From: Sodalinema lacuna_A
GTDB taxonomy: Bacteria; Cyanobacteriota; Cyanobacteriia; Cyanobacteriales; Geitlerinemataceae
Direction of reading: 5' to 3'
Length of the DNA: 64,000 nt
NCBI GenBank assembly: GCA_900149785.2
Contig: FSSI02000011.1
Span: 1 to 64,000, forward strand
Position 1 is the first letter of the stretch; the number at the start of each line of letters is the position of its first letter. Shown here piece by piece: positions 53,314 to 62,179 of this stretch. The notes beneath the pieces were generated by a model. The model was not told the DNA's origin, did no database searches, and worked only from the letters and a program-made list of their open reading frames with translations. Position numbers and translations under genes: made by a program.

Positions 53314-54324
53314 TTAGCGCAGCAGCATGGTGATGATATGGTCAGCATCAGCCAGTTGATTGTCCAAATCCATCACCTCAGCGAACGCCGTCCGTTGTTG
53401 AGCTGACATCACCTGACGAATCTCCATCATGCTCGAAAAACGATTGTCGTTCATCCGTTGGCGCAGACGTTCAACCTGATTGCGTTGACGGCGCACTTGA
53501 CGAGTGGAGGCATCACCAATCATCATCTCTTGTAACTCTTGACGCGCCTGATTCAGTTCACTGTCGAGACGACCATTTTCGGCTAGATAAGACTGACGAA
53601 TCTGCTCAATCTCCTGTTGTTGTCCCTGAGTGAGTTCAATCTCATCGCGCCAGTCTTGGTCTTGAGAGGGTTGAGAGGGTTGAGAGGGTTGAGAAGGTTG
53701 TTTGTCCTGACTGGGATTCGAGGGGGTTGAGGGACGGTTAGCGACGGTGCCCGAGTCATTGTTGGAGTTATTCCCCAAGGCGCTCAACTCTGTTTGGTTG
53801 GAGAGATAGACGTGACCTAAGGTGCGTCCTTGATAGGTTCGTTTAGCGAAGTCCCAGCCATCATTGAGGTCAATGCGGACAAAGTCGTTGGTGTAGGGAG
53901 CGCGTCCGAGTTCAATGGTGGGTCGGTTGGGGAGGAAGGGAACCCCTTGTAAGACAATATCAGACCCTTGGCGAACGGTGCGTAGATTGTATTGAACCCC
54001 TAAATCTTGTCCAGCGGTGCGGATGGAGTAGCCGTTACTATCGGTATAACGTCCGCAAATCCCGGTGAAGTCGAAGTTTAAGAGGAGGGGTTCGACGGTT
54101 GAGCCATTTTCGGCCCAGCAATCGCGGCGGTTTGACTGTTGTTCGAGAACGAGGAGTTGGTGTCGTCCGGTATCTCCAACCGGTGCAGCTACAGCGACGA
54201 AGTCTTGTTGTTCAACGGCTCGTTCTCCAAAGAGTGCGGCTTGGGCCGGTTGAGGGGTGAAGCTGGCGCCGAAGCTGGAGATCGCGAGAGTCGAGAGTGC
54301 GGCGAGGCGAAGTGCGGTGTTCAT
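53314..54324 (-). CDS. Secreted DUF3747 + Spy/CpxP-like protein, paralog 2
   Basis: This 336-residue protein has the same architecture as paralog 1: signal peptide MNTALRLAALSTLAISSFGA, a DUF3747-like domain (CWAENGSTVEPLLLNFDF, ICGRYTDSNGYSIRTAGQD), a longer linker with four QPSQPS repeats, and the helical domain starting IELTQGQQQEIEQIRQSYL. A Cys pair (CWAEN ... ICGR) is conserved in all three. The insertion of QPSQPS repeats is the main difference. It is a separate transcription unit with its own terminator and upstream inverted repeat. Confidence 0.8.
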   Translation of the reverse strand: MNTALRLAALSTLAISSFGASFTPQPAQAALFGERAVEQQDFVAVAAPVGDTGRHQLLVLEQQSNRRDCWAENGSTVEPLLLNFDFTGICGRYTDSNGYSIRTAGQDLGVQYNLRTVRQGSDIVLQGVPFLPNRPTIELGRAPYTNDFVRIDLNDGWDFAKRTYQGRTLGHVYLSNQTELSALGNNSNNDSGTVANRPSTPSNPSQDKQPSQPSQPSQPSQDQDWRDEIELTQGQQQEIEQIRQSYLAENGRLDSELNQARQELQEMMIGDASTRQVRRQRNQVERLRQRMNDNRFSSMMEIRQVMSAQQRTAFAEVMDLDNQLADADHIITMLLR

Positions 54325-54419
54325 GGTAGTTGTCCTGTGATTGGGTTGGCGGTTGTTTGCTATGACTTCATTGTGGGGGTAGCGTCTTCTGGTTTGGAGG
54401 GTTGGCGGTTGACTTCGGG

Positions 54420-54446
54420 AACTGTCCGGTTGCCTTTGTGACAGTT
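54420..54446. promoter_or_regulatory. Shared inverted repeat upstream of paralog 2
   Basis: The perfect aactgtc-N13-gacagtt lies 96-122 bp before the ATG. The same arrangement is found before the other paralogs. The rest of the spacer 54325-54601 shows no gene. Confidence 0.55.
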
Positions 54447-54601
54447 GGTAATTGGAGGAACGAGGTTTCAGGGGTTTCGGGAGTTTGGGACGCGGACAGT
54501 TGCGCTTCAGCGTAGCCAGTGAAGTGGATTGGCTGGTTGGGAGGGCTGGTTTTGGGGGTCTGCGTCAGGTTCGCGTCTCTTCCTCAGACAACAGACATCA
54601 C

Positions 54602-55162
54602 CTAGGATTGGTTACGGTGCGCTAGATCGATCGAGAGGCGATTGAGTTGCTTGAACCCCTCAGAAATGTCGATCTCCCCTTGAACCGTTAGGGGAAGCGA
54701 TCGCACCTCCGCAAATCCCTCCGCTGTCGTGACCGGGGTTTGGGCCAGAGATTCCGCCATGCGCTCAATGATATGAGGGGGAACCACCCGACGGCGATCG
54801 CGATTGCGTTGTTGACAGACTTCAACAGGAACCTCCATCACCCAGGCCACCCACGTTAACGGTGGATGACTCAACTCTTGCAGCGATCGCAGAAAGTCTA
54901 AACGCCAAGACCGGCGGACATTCGTGGCATCATAGATGATCGGACGCTCTTGGGCGATCGCCCATCGAATCTGGGCCAACACCTCCGTCTCAATCTCACG
55001 CCAATTCCCCTGAATGATCGCATCCCCATAGAGTTTTTCCCGCACTGCATCCGTAGAAACCACCACATAGCGAGGATCTCGTTTCACAACTTCCTGTGCA
55101 AAGCGACTTTTGCCACTCGCGGGAACACCAACCAGGAAATGACAGGGGAGAGAGATGGACAT
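54602..55162 (-). CDS. P-loop NTPase / polynucleotide-kinase-like protein
   Basis: The 186-residue protein starts MSISLPCHFLVGVPASGKSR, with Walker A GVPASGKS, then VVSTDAVREKLYGDA, IIYDATNVRRSWRL (Walker B-like) and CQQRNRDRRRVVPPHII (lid-like Arg block). This arrangement matches the AAA/zeta-toxin/polynucleotide kinase group of small kinases. The substrate is unknown. It lies between the paralogs and has no toxin-antitoxin partner visible. Confidence 0.75.
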   Translation of the reverse strand: MSISLPCHFLVGVPASGKSRFAQEVVKRDPRYVVVSTDAVREKLYGDAIIQGNWREIETEVLAQIRWAIAQERPIIYDATNVRRSWRLDFLRSLQELSHPPLTWVAWVMEVPVEVCQQRNRDRRRVVPPHIIERMAESLAQTPVTTAEGFAEVRSLPLTVQGEIDISEGFKQLNRLSIDLAHRNQS

Positions 55163-55335
55163 GGGTTAAAAGGTAAAAGGCAAAAGGTAGAATCAGGTAT
55201 AACCTGCTCCTAATCCTTCCTTGAAAAGAAAGACGGTAGGGGCAATTCCTTGTAGTTGCCCGGCTCTTGCCGTAGCTCTAATTCAGAGTTTACAACAATT
55301 TTGGACATCAACTCAAATAACAGCTAGAGATACAA

Positions 55336-55695
55336 ATGAATTCTTCCCACCATAGTACCGCGCCTATTGAATTCGACGATTTTATGAAGGTAGATATCCG
55401 CGTCGGGACCATTACCGCTGCGAAGCTAAACCCAAAAGCAAAGAAGCCAGCCTATGAAATAGATGTTGATTTTGGACGCGAAATTGGTATAAAAAAAAGC
55501 TCAGCTCAGCTCACTGAAAACTATTCCACAGATGATTTAATTGGGCTACAAATCTGTGCGATTATTAATTTTAAGCCTAAACGAGTCGCTGGCGTTAAGT
55601 CTGAAGTCCTCATTCTAGGAATCCTATGCAGTGAAAACGGAACCGTATTGATTCAGCCTAACAAGCCAGTTAAGAACGGAGAGCGATTGGCTTGA
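55336..55695 (+). CDS. csaA: CsaA-like tRNA-binding-domain protein
   Basis: The 119-residue protein is a single OB-fold tRNA-binding domain. FDDFMKVDIRVGTITAAKLNP is the start, KPAYEIDVDFGREIGIKKSS the middle and VAGVKSEVLILGI the end of the signature. CsaA proteins are chaperone-like and related to the C-terminal domain of MetRS. It is A/T-richer than neighbours. Upstream spacer 55163-55335 holds a small hairpin (gggcaa/ttgccc, 55240-55261). Confidence 0.88.
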   Translation: MNSSHHSTAPIEFDDFMKVDIRVGTITAAKLNPKAKKPAYEIDVDFGREIGIKKSSAQLTENYSTDDLIGLQICAIINFKPKRVAGVKSEVLILGILCSENGTVLIQPNKPVKNGERLA

Positions 55696-55891
55696 TTCAG
55701 CAACCCTCAGCCTGACAAACCACCGGACTCAGAGGTTCTCTCAGCTCGCCGCAGCCAAAAAAATTTATCAGCTAACCGTAAAAATCGTGATCCAGAACAG
55801 ACAGATTAGTAAGAGCCTGTGTCTATTTCATGCATAAATCACGCAAAACTCAGGGTGTACACAACAAGCAAACCAACCTGGAGGACTTCCG

Positions 55892-56149
55892 ATGTTCGGC
55901 CTTCGTCAACGCCTGATGGCTTCTACCACTAAGCCTCCCCAACCCCCCTATGATCCCATTTTGGGGCGACTTGGGGAAGCCACCGTCTCGAAACGGATTG
56001 CGTATCATTGTCCAGGACGGGTGTACTACCGGGCCACCTGGTGGAAAGCACAATGTCAACATCGGGATCTCATCCTCGAACCCGGAACCCGAGTTCAGGT
56101 GGTTGCGCGAGATATCACCATCCTGATTGTCGAACCCTGTTGGAGTTAG
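55892..56149 (+). CDS. NfeD-like C-terminal domain protein
   Basis: The 85-residue protein starts MFGLRQRLMASTTKPPQPPY. The small OB-fold domain has LGRLGEATVSKRIAYHCPGRVYY, RATWWKAQC and LEPGTRVQVVARDITILIVEP, resembling the soluble domain of NfeD (PGRVRFQGxxWxA...V). It lacks the membrane segments of full NfeD, as in several small cyanobacterial proteins. A good ribosome site (ggagg) precedes the ATG. It may assist membrane protein quality control, by family only. Confidence 0.78.
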   Translation: MFGLRQRLMASTTKPPQPPYDPILGRLGEATVSKRIAYHCPGRVYYRATWWKAQCQHRDLILEPGTRVQVVARDITILIVEPCWS

Positions 56150-56158
56150 ATCAACAAA

Positions 56159-56185
56159 GCCCCGGTGCATAGGCACAACCGGGGC
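56159..56185. terminator. Bidirectional terminator between the NfeD-like gene and paralog 3
   Basis: The 8-bp perfect stem gccccggt / accggggc (11-nt loop) lies 9 bp beyond the NfeD-like stop and 39 bp beyond the convergent paralog 3 stop. No long T-run. Confidence 0.65.
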
Positions 56186-56224
56186 GGAAATTGAGCTAAG
56201 CCTGAGAGAAAAAACCTTGACAAA

Positions 56225-57214
56225 TTAGCGGGTTAGTGCAGTCAGGACGGCATCCACATCAGCATTGTCTAAATCCATCGAGTCAGCAAAGGCCGTGCGT
56301 TGTTCAACGGACATCACCTCGCGAACCGCCATCATGCTGGAGAAACGATTGTCGCTCATCCGTTGGCGTAGGCGTTCAACCTGATTGCGTTGGCGGCGGA
56401 TTTGACGAGTTGACGCATCACCAATCATCATCTCTTGCAACTCCTGACGCGCCTGATTCAACTCAGCTTCGAGGCGGCCATTTTCAGCCAGATAGGATTG
56501 ACGGATTTCACTCATGCGCTCTTGCTGGCTGCTGCTGAGTGCGATTTCGTTGCGTACTTGTTCTTCTTGGCGGGGTTGAGAGGGTTGCGTGGGTTGTTTC
56601 TCCTGAGGTTGACGGGGAGGTGTGGGGGTCGAAGGACGGCTGGCGCTGGTGTTGGAGTTTTGCGTTAATGCGGTCAGAGTCTCAGCGTTCGACAGATAGA
56701 CATGACCCAGAGCGCGTCCTTGATAGGTTCGTTTCGAGAACTCCCAACCATCATTGAGGTCAATGCGGACAAAGTCATTCGTGTAGGGAGCGCGTCCGAG
56801 TTCGATGGTGGGTCGGTTGGGGAGGAAGGGAACCCCTTGTAAGACGAGATCCGACCCTTGGCGAACGGTGCGTAGATTGTATTGAACCCCTAAATCTTGT
56901 CCAGCGGTGCGGATGGAGTAGCCGTTGCTGTCGGTATAACGTCCGCAAATCCCGGTGAAGTCGAAGTTGGCTAACAGAGGATTGACAATGGAGCCATTTT
57001 CTGACCAGCAATCGCGGCGGTCGGATTGTTGTTCAATGACGAGCAGTTGGTGACGTCCAGTGTTACCAATGGGTGCAGCAACCGCAACGAAGTCATCTTG
57101 AGCAACAGCTCGTTCTCCGAAGGTCGAGGCTTGAGCGGCTTGGGGAGCAAAGCTGGTCCCGAAGCTGGAGATGGCGAGGGTAGAGAGAGCGGCGAGGCGA
57201 AGTGCGGTTTTCAT
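56225..57214 (-). CDS. Secreted DUF3747 + Spy/CpxP-like protein, paralog 3
   Basis: This 329-residue protein has signal peptide MKTALRLAALSTLAISSFGT, a DUF3747-like domain (CWSENGSIVNPLLANFDF), a linker with Gln/Pro repeats, and the helical domain starting IALSSSQQERMSEIRQSYL. Over most of the middle it is nearly identical in amino acids to paralog 2 (for example ICGRYTDSNGYSIRTAGQD, VPFLPNRPTIELGRAPYT), so the two are a recent duplication, with paralog 1 the outgroup. Confidence 0.8.
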   Translation of the reverse strand: MKTALRLAALSTLAISSFGTSFAPQAAQASTFGERAVAQDDFVAVAAPIGNTGRHQLLVIEQQSDRRDCWSENGSIVNPLLANFDFTGICGRYTDSNGYSIRTAGQDLGVQYNLRTVRQGSDLVLQGVPFLPNRPTIELGRAPYTNDFVRIDLNDGWEFSKRTYQGRALGHVYLSNAETLTALTQNSNTSASRPSTPTPPRQPQEKQPTQPSQPRQEEQVRNEIALSSSQQERMSEIRQSYLAENGRLEAELNQARQELQEMMIGDASTRQIRRQRNQVERLRQRMSDNRFSSMMAVREVMSVEQRTAFADSMDLDNADVDAVLTALTR

Positions 57215-57321
57215 GGTGGTAGAGTCCTTATAGAGTTCTTGGTGCGAGGTCGTTTGTTTCGTATGAGTTCATTGTGTGCTGAGGACTCCTGAGATTGAGG
57301 TCAACCCCGGCGACTTTGCTG

Positions 57322-57346
57322 ACTGTCTTCTGGCGGCTGTGACAGT
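57322..57346. promoter_or_regulatory. Shared inverted repeat upstream of paralog 3
   Basis: actgtc-N13-gacagt lies 108-132 bp before the ATG. A further block near 57250-57275 (tgtttcgtatgagttcattg) also matches the paralog 2 upstream region (tgtttgctatgacttcattg). Confidence 0.55.
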
Positions 57347-57615
57347 TGAGGGGGTTGGGATACGAGTTTGCAAGGGTTTGAGGGATTGCTCTCAACCCAG
57401 TTATGACAAAATTACAGCCAGTGATGGGATTGGTTGCGATTTGGGTCATCCCAGACCGGAAATCGGGTGACTCAGGTTGGAGACTGTCCTATGGCATCGT
57501 TCATGGGGAACAGCCGTTGCTAAGATAAACTACAGCAACCGAGGACCTGTTCCGGTTGGCTTACCCCCTTATACTTCTGATTGGCTCTCAATTTAGCCTT
57601 TGTGATCTATTAATT

Positions 57616-58065
57616 ATGAACATCTCTACATTGGCGAAATGGCGCTTGGCGCTGGCTTTATCTCTCCCCATCGCTTTCTCAGGCGCGATCGCACCCCCGA
57701 CCTATTCCCAGTCCAACGGTGGCGCACCGCTCACAGTTCGCGCTGATGAACAAGAAGCCGATGCGCGGACGGGAATTGTCACGGCCCGAGGGAATGTGCA
57801 GGTGAATTTCCCCTCCCGCAATCTGCAAGCCACCTCGAATCAGGCCCAGTTTTTCAGTAACGAACAACGTCTGGTGCTGACGGGGAATGTTTTTGTTCTC
57901 CAGGAAGGAAACAGCATTCGCGGCGAAGTGGTGACCTACCTAATCGATGATGGTCTCTTTGTGGCTCAACCCCTCCCGGAACGTCAAGTCGAAGCCATTT
58001 ATCTGATTCCCGAAAATGGCAATTCTCAACGGCCCTCGGCTCCTGCACCACCGGCTATCCGTTAA
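57616..58065 (+). CDS. lptA: LptA/OstA-like periplasmic LPS transport protein
   Basis: The 149-residue protein from the ATG MNISTLAKWRLALALSLPIA has a signal peptide and an OstA-like beta-jellyroll: DEQEADARTGIVTARGNVQVNF, LQATSNQAQFFSNEQRLVLTGNV and IRGEVVTYLIDDGLFVA. LptA forms the periplasmic bridge for lipopolysaccharide. It is followed 39 bp later by lptB, as in other cyanobacteria and proteobacteria. An earlier in-frame start (57556) gives an unlikely leader. The 400 bp upstream hold its promoter and that of paralog 3. Confidence 0.87.
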   Translation: MNISTLAKWRLALALSLPIAFSGAIAPPTYSQSNGGAPLTVRADEQEADARTGIVTARGNVQVNFPSRNLQATSNQAQFFSNEQRLVLTGNVFVLQEGNSIRGEVVTYLIDDGLFVAQPLPERQVEAIYLIPENGNSQRPSAPAPPAIR

Positions 58066-58104
58066 TCTTATGTCCTTCATCCCCTCTGTTGCTGTCCCGA
58101 GTCC

Positions 58105-58833
58105 ATGAAAATTGTCCTCGATAATATCCATAAGTCCTATCAGAAACGTTCGATTGTCAGCCGTGTTAACCTTTCCGTGAGTCAAGGAGAAGTGGTGGGA
58201 CTCTTGGGACCGAATGGGGCCGGTAAAACCACGACCTTTTATATGGTGACGGGATTGGTGAAACCCGATCGCGGACGAGTTTGGCTCGATCGCCAAGACA
58301 TCACCTTCTTACCGATGCACAAGCGGGCCAAAATGGGGATAGGCTATTTGGCCCAAGAGGCTAGTATTTTTCGTAATCTGACGGTGCAAGATAATCTCTT
58401 GCTGGTGTTTGAACAGACGGGAGTTCCTCGACGGGAGTGGCGCAAACGACTCGATGCTCTGATTGATGAGTTTAATTTAGGGAAGGTGGCTTCAACCCCA
58501 GGACGACAGGTGTCGGGAGGAGAACGACGACGCACGGAAATTGCTCGCTCTCTCTCGACGGGATATGGGGAACCCATCTTCTTACTTCTCGATGAACCCT
58601 TTGCGGGAATTGACCCCATCGCTGTTAATGATATCCAGGAGGTGATTGCTCGTTTACGCGATCGCAATATCGGCATCCTCATCACCGATCATAATGTCCG
58701 CGAAACCCTCGAAATCACCGATCGCGCCTACATTATGCGCGAAGGGGAAATTCTCGCTTCAGGAAGTCCGGCGGAACTCTACGATAATCCCCTGGTGCGT
58801 CAGTATTATTTAGGCGATCGTTTTCAGATTTAG
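58105..58833 (+). CDS. lptB: LPS export ABC transporter ATP-binding protein
   Basis: The 242-residue ATPase starts MKIVLDNIHKSYQKRSIVSR. Walker A is GPNGAGKTTTF, the Q-loop is in IGYLAQEASIFRNL, the signature is QVSGGERRRTEIARSL, Walker B is FLLLDEPFAGIDPIA and the H-loop is ILITDHNVRE. Near-identical to the LptB family in pattern. It powers LPS extraction with LptFG. No lptFG gene follows; the next gene is convergent. Its stop codon TAG is the first part of a heptamer repeat. Confidence 0.94.
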   Translation: MKIVLDNIHKSYQKRSIVSRVNLSVSQGEVVGLLGPNGAGKTTTFYMVTGLVKPDRGRVWLDRQDITFLPMHKRAKMGIGYLAQEASIFRNLTVQDNLLLVFEQTGVPRREWRKRLDALIDEFNLGKVASTPGRQVSGGERRRTEIARSLSTGYGEPIFLLLDEPFAGIDPIAVNDIQEVIARLRDRNIGILITDHNVRETLEITDRAYIMREGEILASGSPAELYDNPLVRQYYLGDRFQI

Positions 58834-58867
58834 GGAACAGGGAACAGGGAACAGGGAACAGGGAACA
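58831..58867. repeat. Heptamer tandem repeat after lptB
   Basis: About five copies of agggaac; the lptB stop TAG is the beginning of the first copy. Confidence 0.85.
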
Positions 58868-58880
58868 GATACCATTGTCT

Positions 58881-60716
58881 CTAATCTCCTGTTCCTGGCC
58901 GGGGAACTGCGATCGCCTTATGTTTATTGAGTTGACGTAGCCACATCCCGCCAATCACCGCCACAATCAGCCAGAACCAACCGAAGAGCGATCGCAACAA
59001 CAGAAAGCCACCACAACTGAGTAACATCCCAAATAACAAGAGATTCGCCGCCAGCGATCGTTGTAAATCCAAGCGCAAATCCTGGGCCGGAAGTAATCCT
59101 GTATTCGCCTGTTGTCGTCCCCAACCTAAACCACCGGGACGCGCTTGGCGATAAAAGCGATCGAGGGTGTCTTGCGATTCTGGAGGCGTCAGGAACATCA
59201 CCGCAATCCAGAGAGTACAGACAATCACCGTAATCGCCATCACGCGAATCCCATAATCAGACATGGGAATGACCACCCAAGTTTCTAGCCAACTCCCCGC
59301 CGGAACTTGCCAACTCCCCGCTAGGGTGGCTAAACTCCCGACAATGAAGCTGGCCACAATGGCTGTCAGTTCCGCCGCAGCATTGACTCGCCACCAGAAC
59401 CAGCGCAGCATTAACACCAAACCCGATCCGGTACCAATAGCAATAATCAACTCAAACACCTGACTGATATCATTGGCCAAGAAGGCGGCGATCGCCCCTA
59501 AACCCGTCACCAACACCGACGAGAGTCGTCCCACGAACACTAACTGGGTTTGTGTGGCCTCGGCGTTGATAAAGCGGCGATAGAGGTCATTGGTGATAAA
59601 CGACGCACCCCAGTTAATCGACGTCGAGACGGTACTCATAAAGGCCGCCACCAACGAGGCCACCACTAATCCCAACAATCCCGGCCCTAGAAACTCCAAC
59701 ATCAACATCGGATAACCGAGTTCCTTGTCTTCCAAGTCGGGAAAAACCACCAACGCCACCAACGCCACGATAATCCAGGGCCAAGTCCGGACCACATAGT
59801 GCATGATGTTAAACGTCCAGGCGGCTTTCTCGGCTTCCGCCTCGGTTTTGGCCGCCGCAAACCGTTGCACAAACTCCCCACCCCCATCACTGCGTCGCCA
59901 GGCCCACCATTGAATGAAGATATTGGCAAAAAAGGCACTGGCGGTAATTCCGGCGGCTTTGCTAAAGCTAATCCATCCTCCCTCGCCGCCAAACTCAAGG
60001 GGGAGAATAGCGAGAGTGTTCATGTCGGTGACTTCGGGGATGCGGCTAATGAGAACGTCCATCCCGCCGATGCGATCGAGGGCAATTCCTGCCACGAGCA
60101 ACGCCCCCAACAGGGCTAAAATAAACTGGAAGAAGTCGGTGGCGACCACACCCCACAATCCCGCTAAGCCGGAATAGATGAGGACAAACACACTCACCCC
60201 CACCACACTCCAGATTTTTAACTGGGTATCTCCGGCATCGATTCCCAAACTTTCCCAGATTTGCAACGCATCCACCACCTTCACCATCCCTAGCATGGCG
60301 TAGCCAATGCCAATACAGTTCATGGGAACGGCGAAGATAAAGGCTTTGACCCCCCGCAAAATGGCGGCCATGTCGCCTCCATAGCGGATTTCCGTCAGTT
60401 CGGCATCGGTGATCACTTCCGATCGCCGCCACATTTTGGCAAATAGATAAATCGTCAGCAGATGGGAAATGCCAAAACTCCACCACAGCCAGTTTCCGGC
60501 AATCCCCTGGTTGCCGACAATCCCGGTAATCAGTAAGGGGGTATCAATCGAGAAGGTGGTGGCGGCCATACTCACCCCCACTAGCCACCAGGGGAGCGAT
60601 CGCCCAGACACGAAAAAGTCCTCCAAGCTACCAGAGGCTTTACGGGATAGGTAAATCCCTAACCCCATGGTGATGACTAAATAACTCAGAACGATCAGCC
60701 AGTCGATGGATTGCAT
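58881..60716 (-). CDS. Sodium:solute symporter family protein
   Basis: This 611-residue membrane protein has about 13 transmembrane helices, starting MQSIDWLIVLSYLVITMGLG. The SSS-family pattern includes LSRKASGSLEDFFVSGRSLPWW and SMAATTFSIDTPLLITG near the N-terminus, and VFELIIAIGTGSGLVLMLRWFWW later. The substrate (sugar, amino acid, proline or carboxylate) cannot be decided. It ends with a soluble-helix-containing C-terminus. It is convergent with lptB and upstream of tRNA-Leu on the opposite strand. Confidence 0.88.
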   Translation of the reverse strand: MQSIDWLIVLSYLVITMGLGIYLSRKASGSLEDFFVSGRSLPWWLVGVSMAATTFSIDTPLLITGIVGNQGIAGNWLWWSFGISHLLTIYLFAKMWRRSEVITDAELTEIRYGGDMAAILRGVKAFIFAVPMNCIGIGYAMLGMVKVVDALQIWESLGIDAGDTQLKIWSVVGVSVFVLIYSGLAGLWGVVATDFFQFILALLGALLVAGIALDRIGGMDVLISRIPEVTDMNTLAILPLEFGGEGGWISFSKAAGITASAFFANIFIQWWAWRRSDGGGEFVQRFAAAKTEAEAEKAAWTFNIMHYVVRTWPWIIVALVALVVFPDLEDKELGYPMLMLEFLGPGLLGLVVASLVAAFMSTVSTSINWGASFITNDLYRRFINAEATQTQLVFVGRLSSVLVTGLGAIAAFLANDISQVFELIIAIGTGSGLVLMLRWFWWRVNAAAELTAIVASFIVGSLATLAGSWQVPAGSWLETWVVIPMSDYGIRVMAITVIVCTLWIAVMFLTPPESQDTLDRFYRQARPGGLGWGRQQANTGLLPAQDLRLDLQRSLAANLLLFGMLLSCGGFLLLRSLFGWFWLIVAVIGGMWLRQLNKHKAIAVPRPGTGD

Positions 60717-60850
60717 AATGGACGGTTGCCGCTAGACTGGCAGCCATTCTACCTGCTTTAGACCAATTTCGCGTTAGGGCTTGTCAAAAAAAGCCATCTC
60801 AGTTATATTGAAGGAATGCGCTTAAAATAAGTGCATAAACAACCCAAGTT

Positions 60851-60935
60851 GGGGGTGTGGCGGAATGGTAGACGCTACGGACTTAAAATCCGTTGACTGG
60901 TGACAGTCGTGTGGGTTCAAGTCCCACCACCCCCA
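60851..60935 (+). tRNA. tRNA-Leu (anticodon UAA), without intron
   Basis: The 85-nt type II tRNA has acceptor gggggtg/caccccc, D-arm tggcggaatggtagacgc, anticodon arm acgga-cttaaaa-tccgt (TAA), a variable arm of 13 nt (tgactggtgacagtc) and T-arm gtggg-ttcaagt-cccac. The anticodon loop is contiguous, so the group I intron common in cyanobacterial trnL-UAA is absent. A T-run follows. Confidence 0.95.
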
Positions 60936-60948
60936 TTTTTTTGTGAAT

Positions 60949-61902
60949 CTATGACGGTTGTGCCGGACTTGCGGTTTGCTCAGGTTGGGCCGCTTCCTGC
61001 AACTGTTTGCGGTCAATATAGCCGAAACCAGGGTTTTGGTCCCAGTATCGTAGCAAGGCCTCGCCACAATGCTGAATTTCCAAGAAATTGGCGTTTTCAA
61101 AAGCCGGTTTATAGACTCGGAATGTCTCCATCAACCCCAGCGTGGCGCAGCTTTCTAAACCACTAATAAACTGTCGAGAATAGTTCATAAAATGGGGTTG
61201 TTGACTCCAGTATTCCATTTGTTGGGCATTGAGAAAAAAGCAGCCAGAATGAGGATCTTTAGCCCGATTAAAGGTTAAAAGTTGCCCCATAAACTGTGCC
61301 GATAGAACTTGATTGTCGCTAAAATTATGGGGACAATCCGCAAAGTTTTGGCTAATACATTCAAAGTCGGGATCGACATAAACCTTGGCCGGATCTCCTT
61401 GTTGCGCGACCTCAAAACGGTTTGGTTGCAAGACCGCTTGATCGCCGAGATGTTGATTGAACCAGTTAAGTTTTTGGAAAAAGTAGGCATCTCGGAGAAT
61501 TAAATCATCTTCGAGATAGCCGTAATAATCATAGAATCCCAACTGGCGCTTGAGTGTTAAATGGCAGCCAAGTCCTAAGTTTTTGGGATCTTCTAACGAG
61601 AACGATTCTTGCAGAAACACGTTTGAGGGTAAGGGGAGTTTCTCCAAGAGATGGAAATCCCCCGTCGTACAGAGGACAATATCGAGATCAACTTGCGTGC
61701 GAGTATTAGCCGGCTGGGGTTCGAGGCGCAAGCGATCGCGATCGTGAGCATAATAGCGCCCAACGGGACCCAACGTTTCGTAGAGCGATCGCACACAACG
61801 AGTCAAGGCCTCAATCCGAGGTTGAGGATTCCGTTGCAAGGAGCCATGAGGGCCAGACCCCTGAGGATTAAAATAGTGAGGGATAGTTAGGAGAACACGC
61901 AC
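60949..61902 (-). CDS. Glycosyltransferase-like protein
   Basis: The 317-residue soluble protein starts MRVLLTIPHYFNPQGSGPHG. LDIVLCTTGDFHLLEKLPL and YYGYLEDDLILRDAYFF (E-D-D, a D-x-D-like metal site) suggest a GT-A fold. LTFNRAKDPHSGCFFLNAQQM may be the acceptor side. I cannot assign a substrate. The Gln/Ala/Pro-rich C-terminus (EAAQPEQTASPAQPS) is low complexity. It lies divergent from hemL over a 277-bp spacer. Confidence 0.65.
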   Translation of the reverse strand: MRVLLTIPHYFNPQGSGPHGSLQRNPQPRIEALTRCVRSLYETLGPVGRYYAHDRDRLRLEPQPANTRTQVDLDIVLCTTGDFHLLEKLPLPSNVFLQESFSLEDPKNLGLGCHLTLKRQLGFYDYYGYLEDDLILRDAYFFQKLNWFNQHLGDQAVLQPNRFEVAQQGDPAKVYVDPDFECISQNFADCPHNFSDNQVLSAQFMGQLLTFNRAKDPHSGCFFLNAQQMEYWSQQPHFMNYSRQFISGLESCATLGLMETFRVYKPAFENANFLEIQHCGEALLRYWDQNPGFGYIDRKQLQEAAQPEQTASPAQPS

Positions 61903-62179
61903 GGCTTTAAGCTAGGATGACAAAAATCGTCATTGATTATCCCATGCTCTGGTTGATTCGCCCCAATACCCGAGTATCGCCCCCGAAGCGCCCTCCATCT
62001 CCCGCGTCACCCAAACCCGTCCACAAATTTCTCCTCTCGTCAGGCTTCCCCCCGTGAGATCCGAGCCGTTGTCAGTTAAGATGGAAGTTTCGAGTTTCGA
62101 CAAACATGCAATTTTATCGCAGATATTATCCTGCGCGACATTGACGTTAGTCCGTTAGATATCAATTAAGGAGCCTGCT

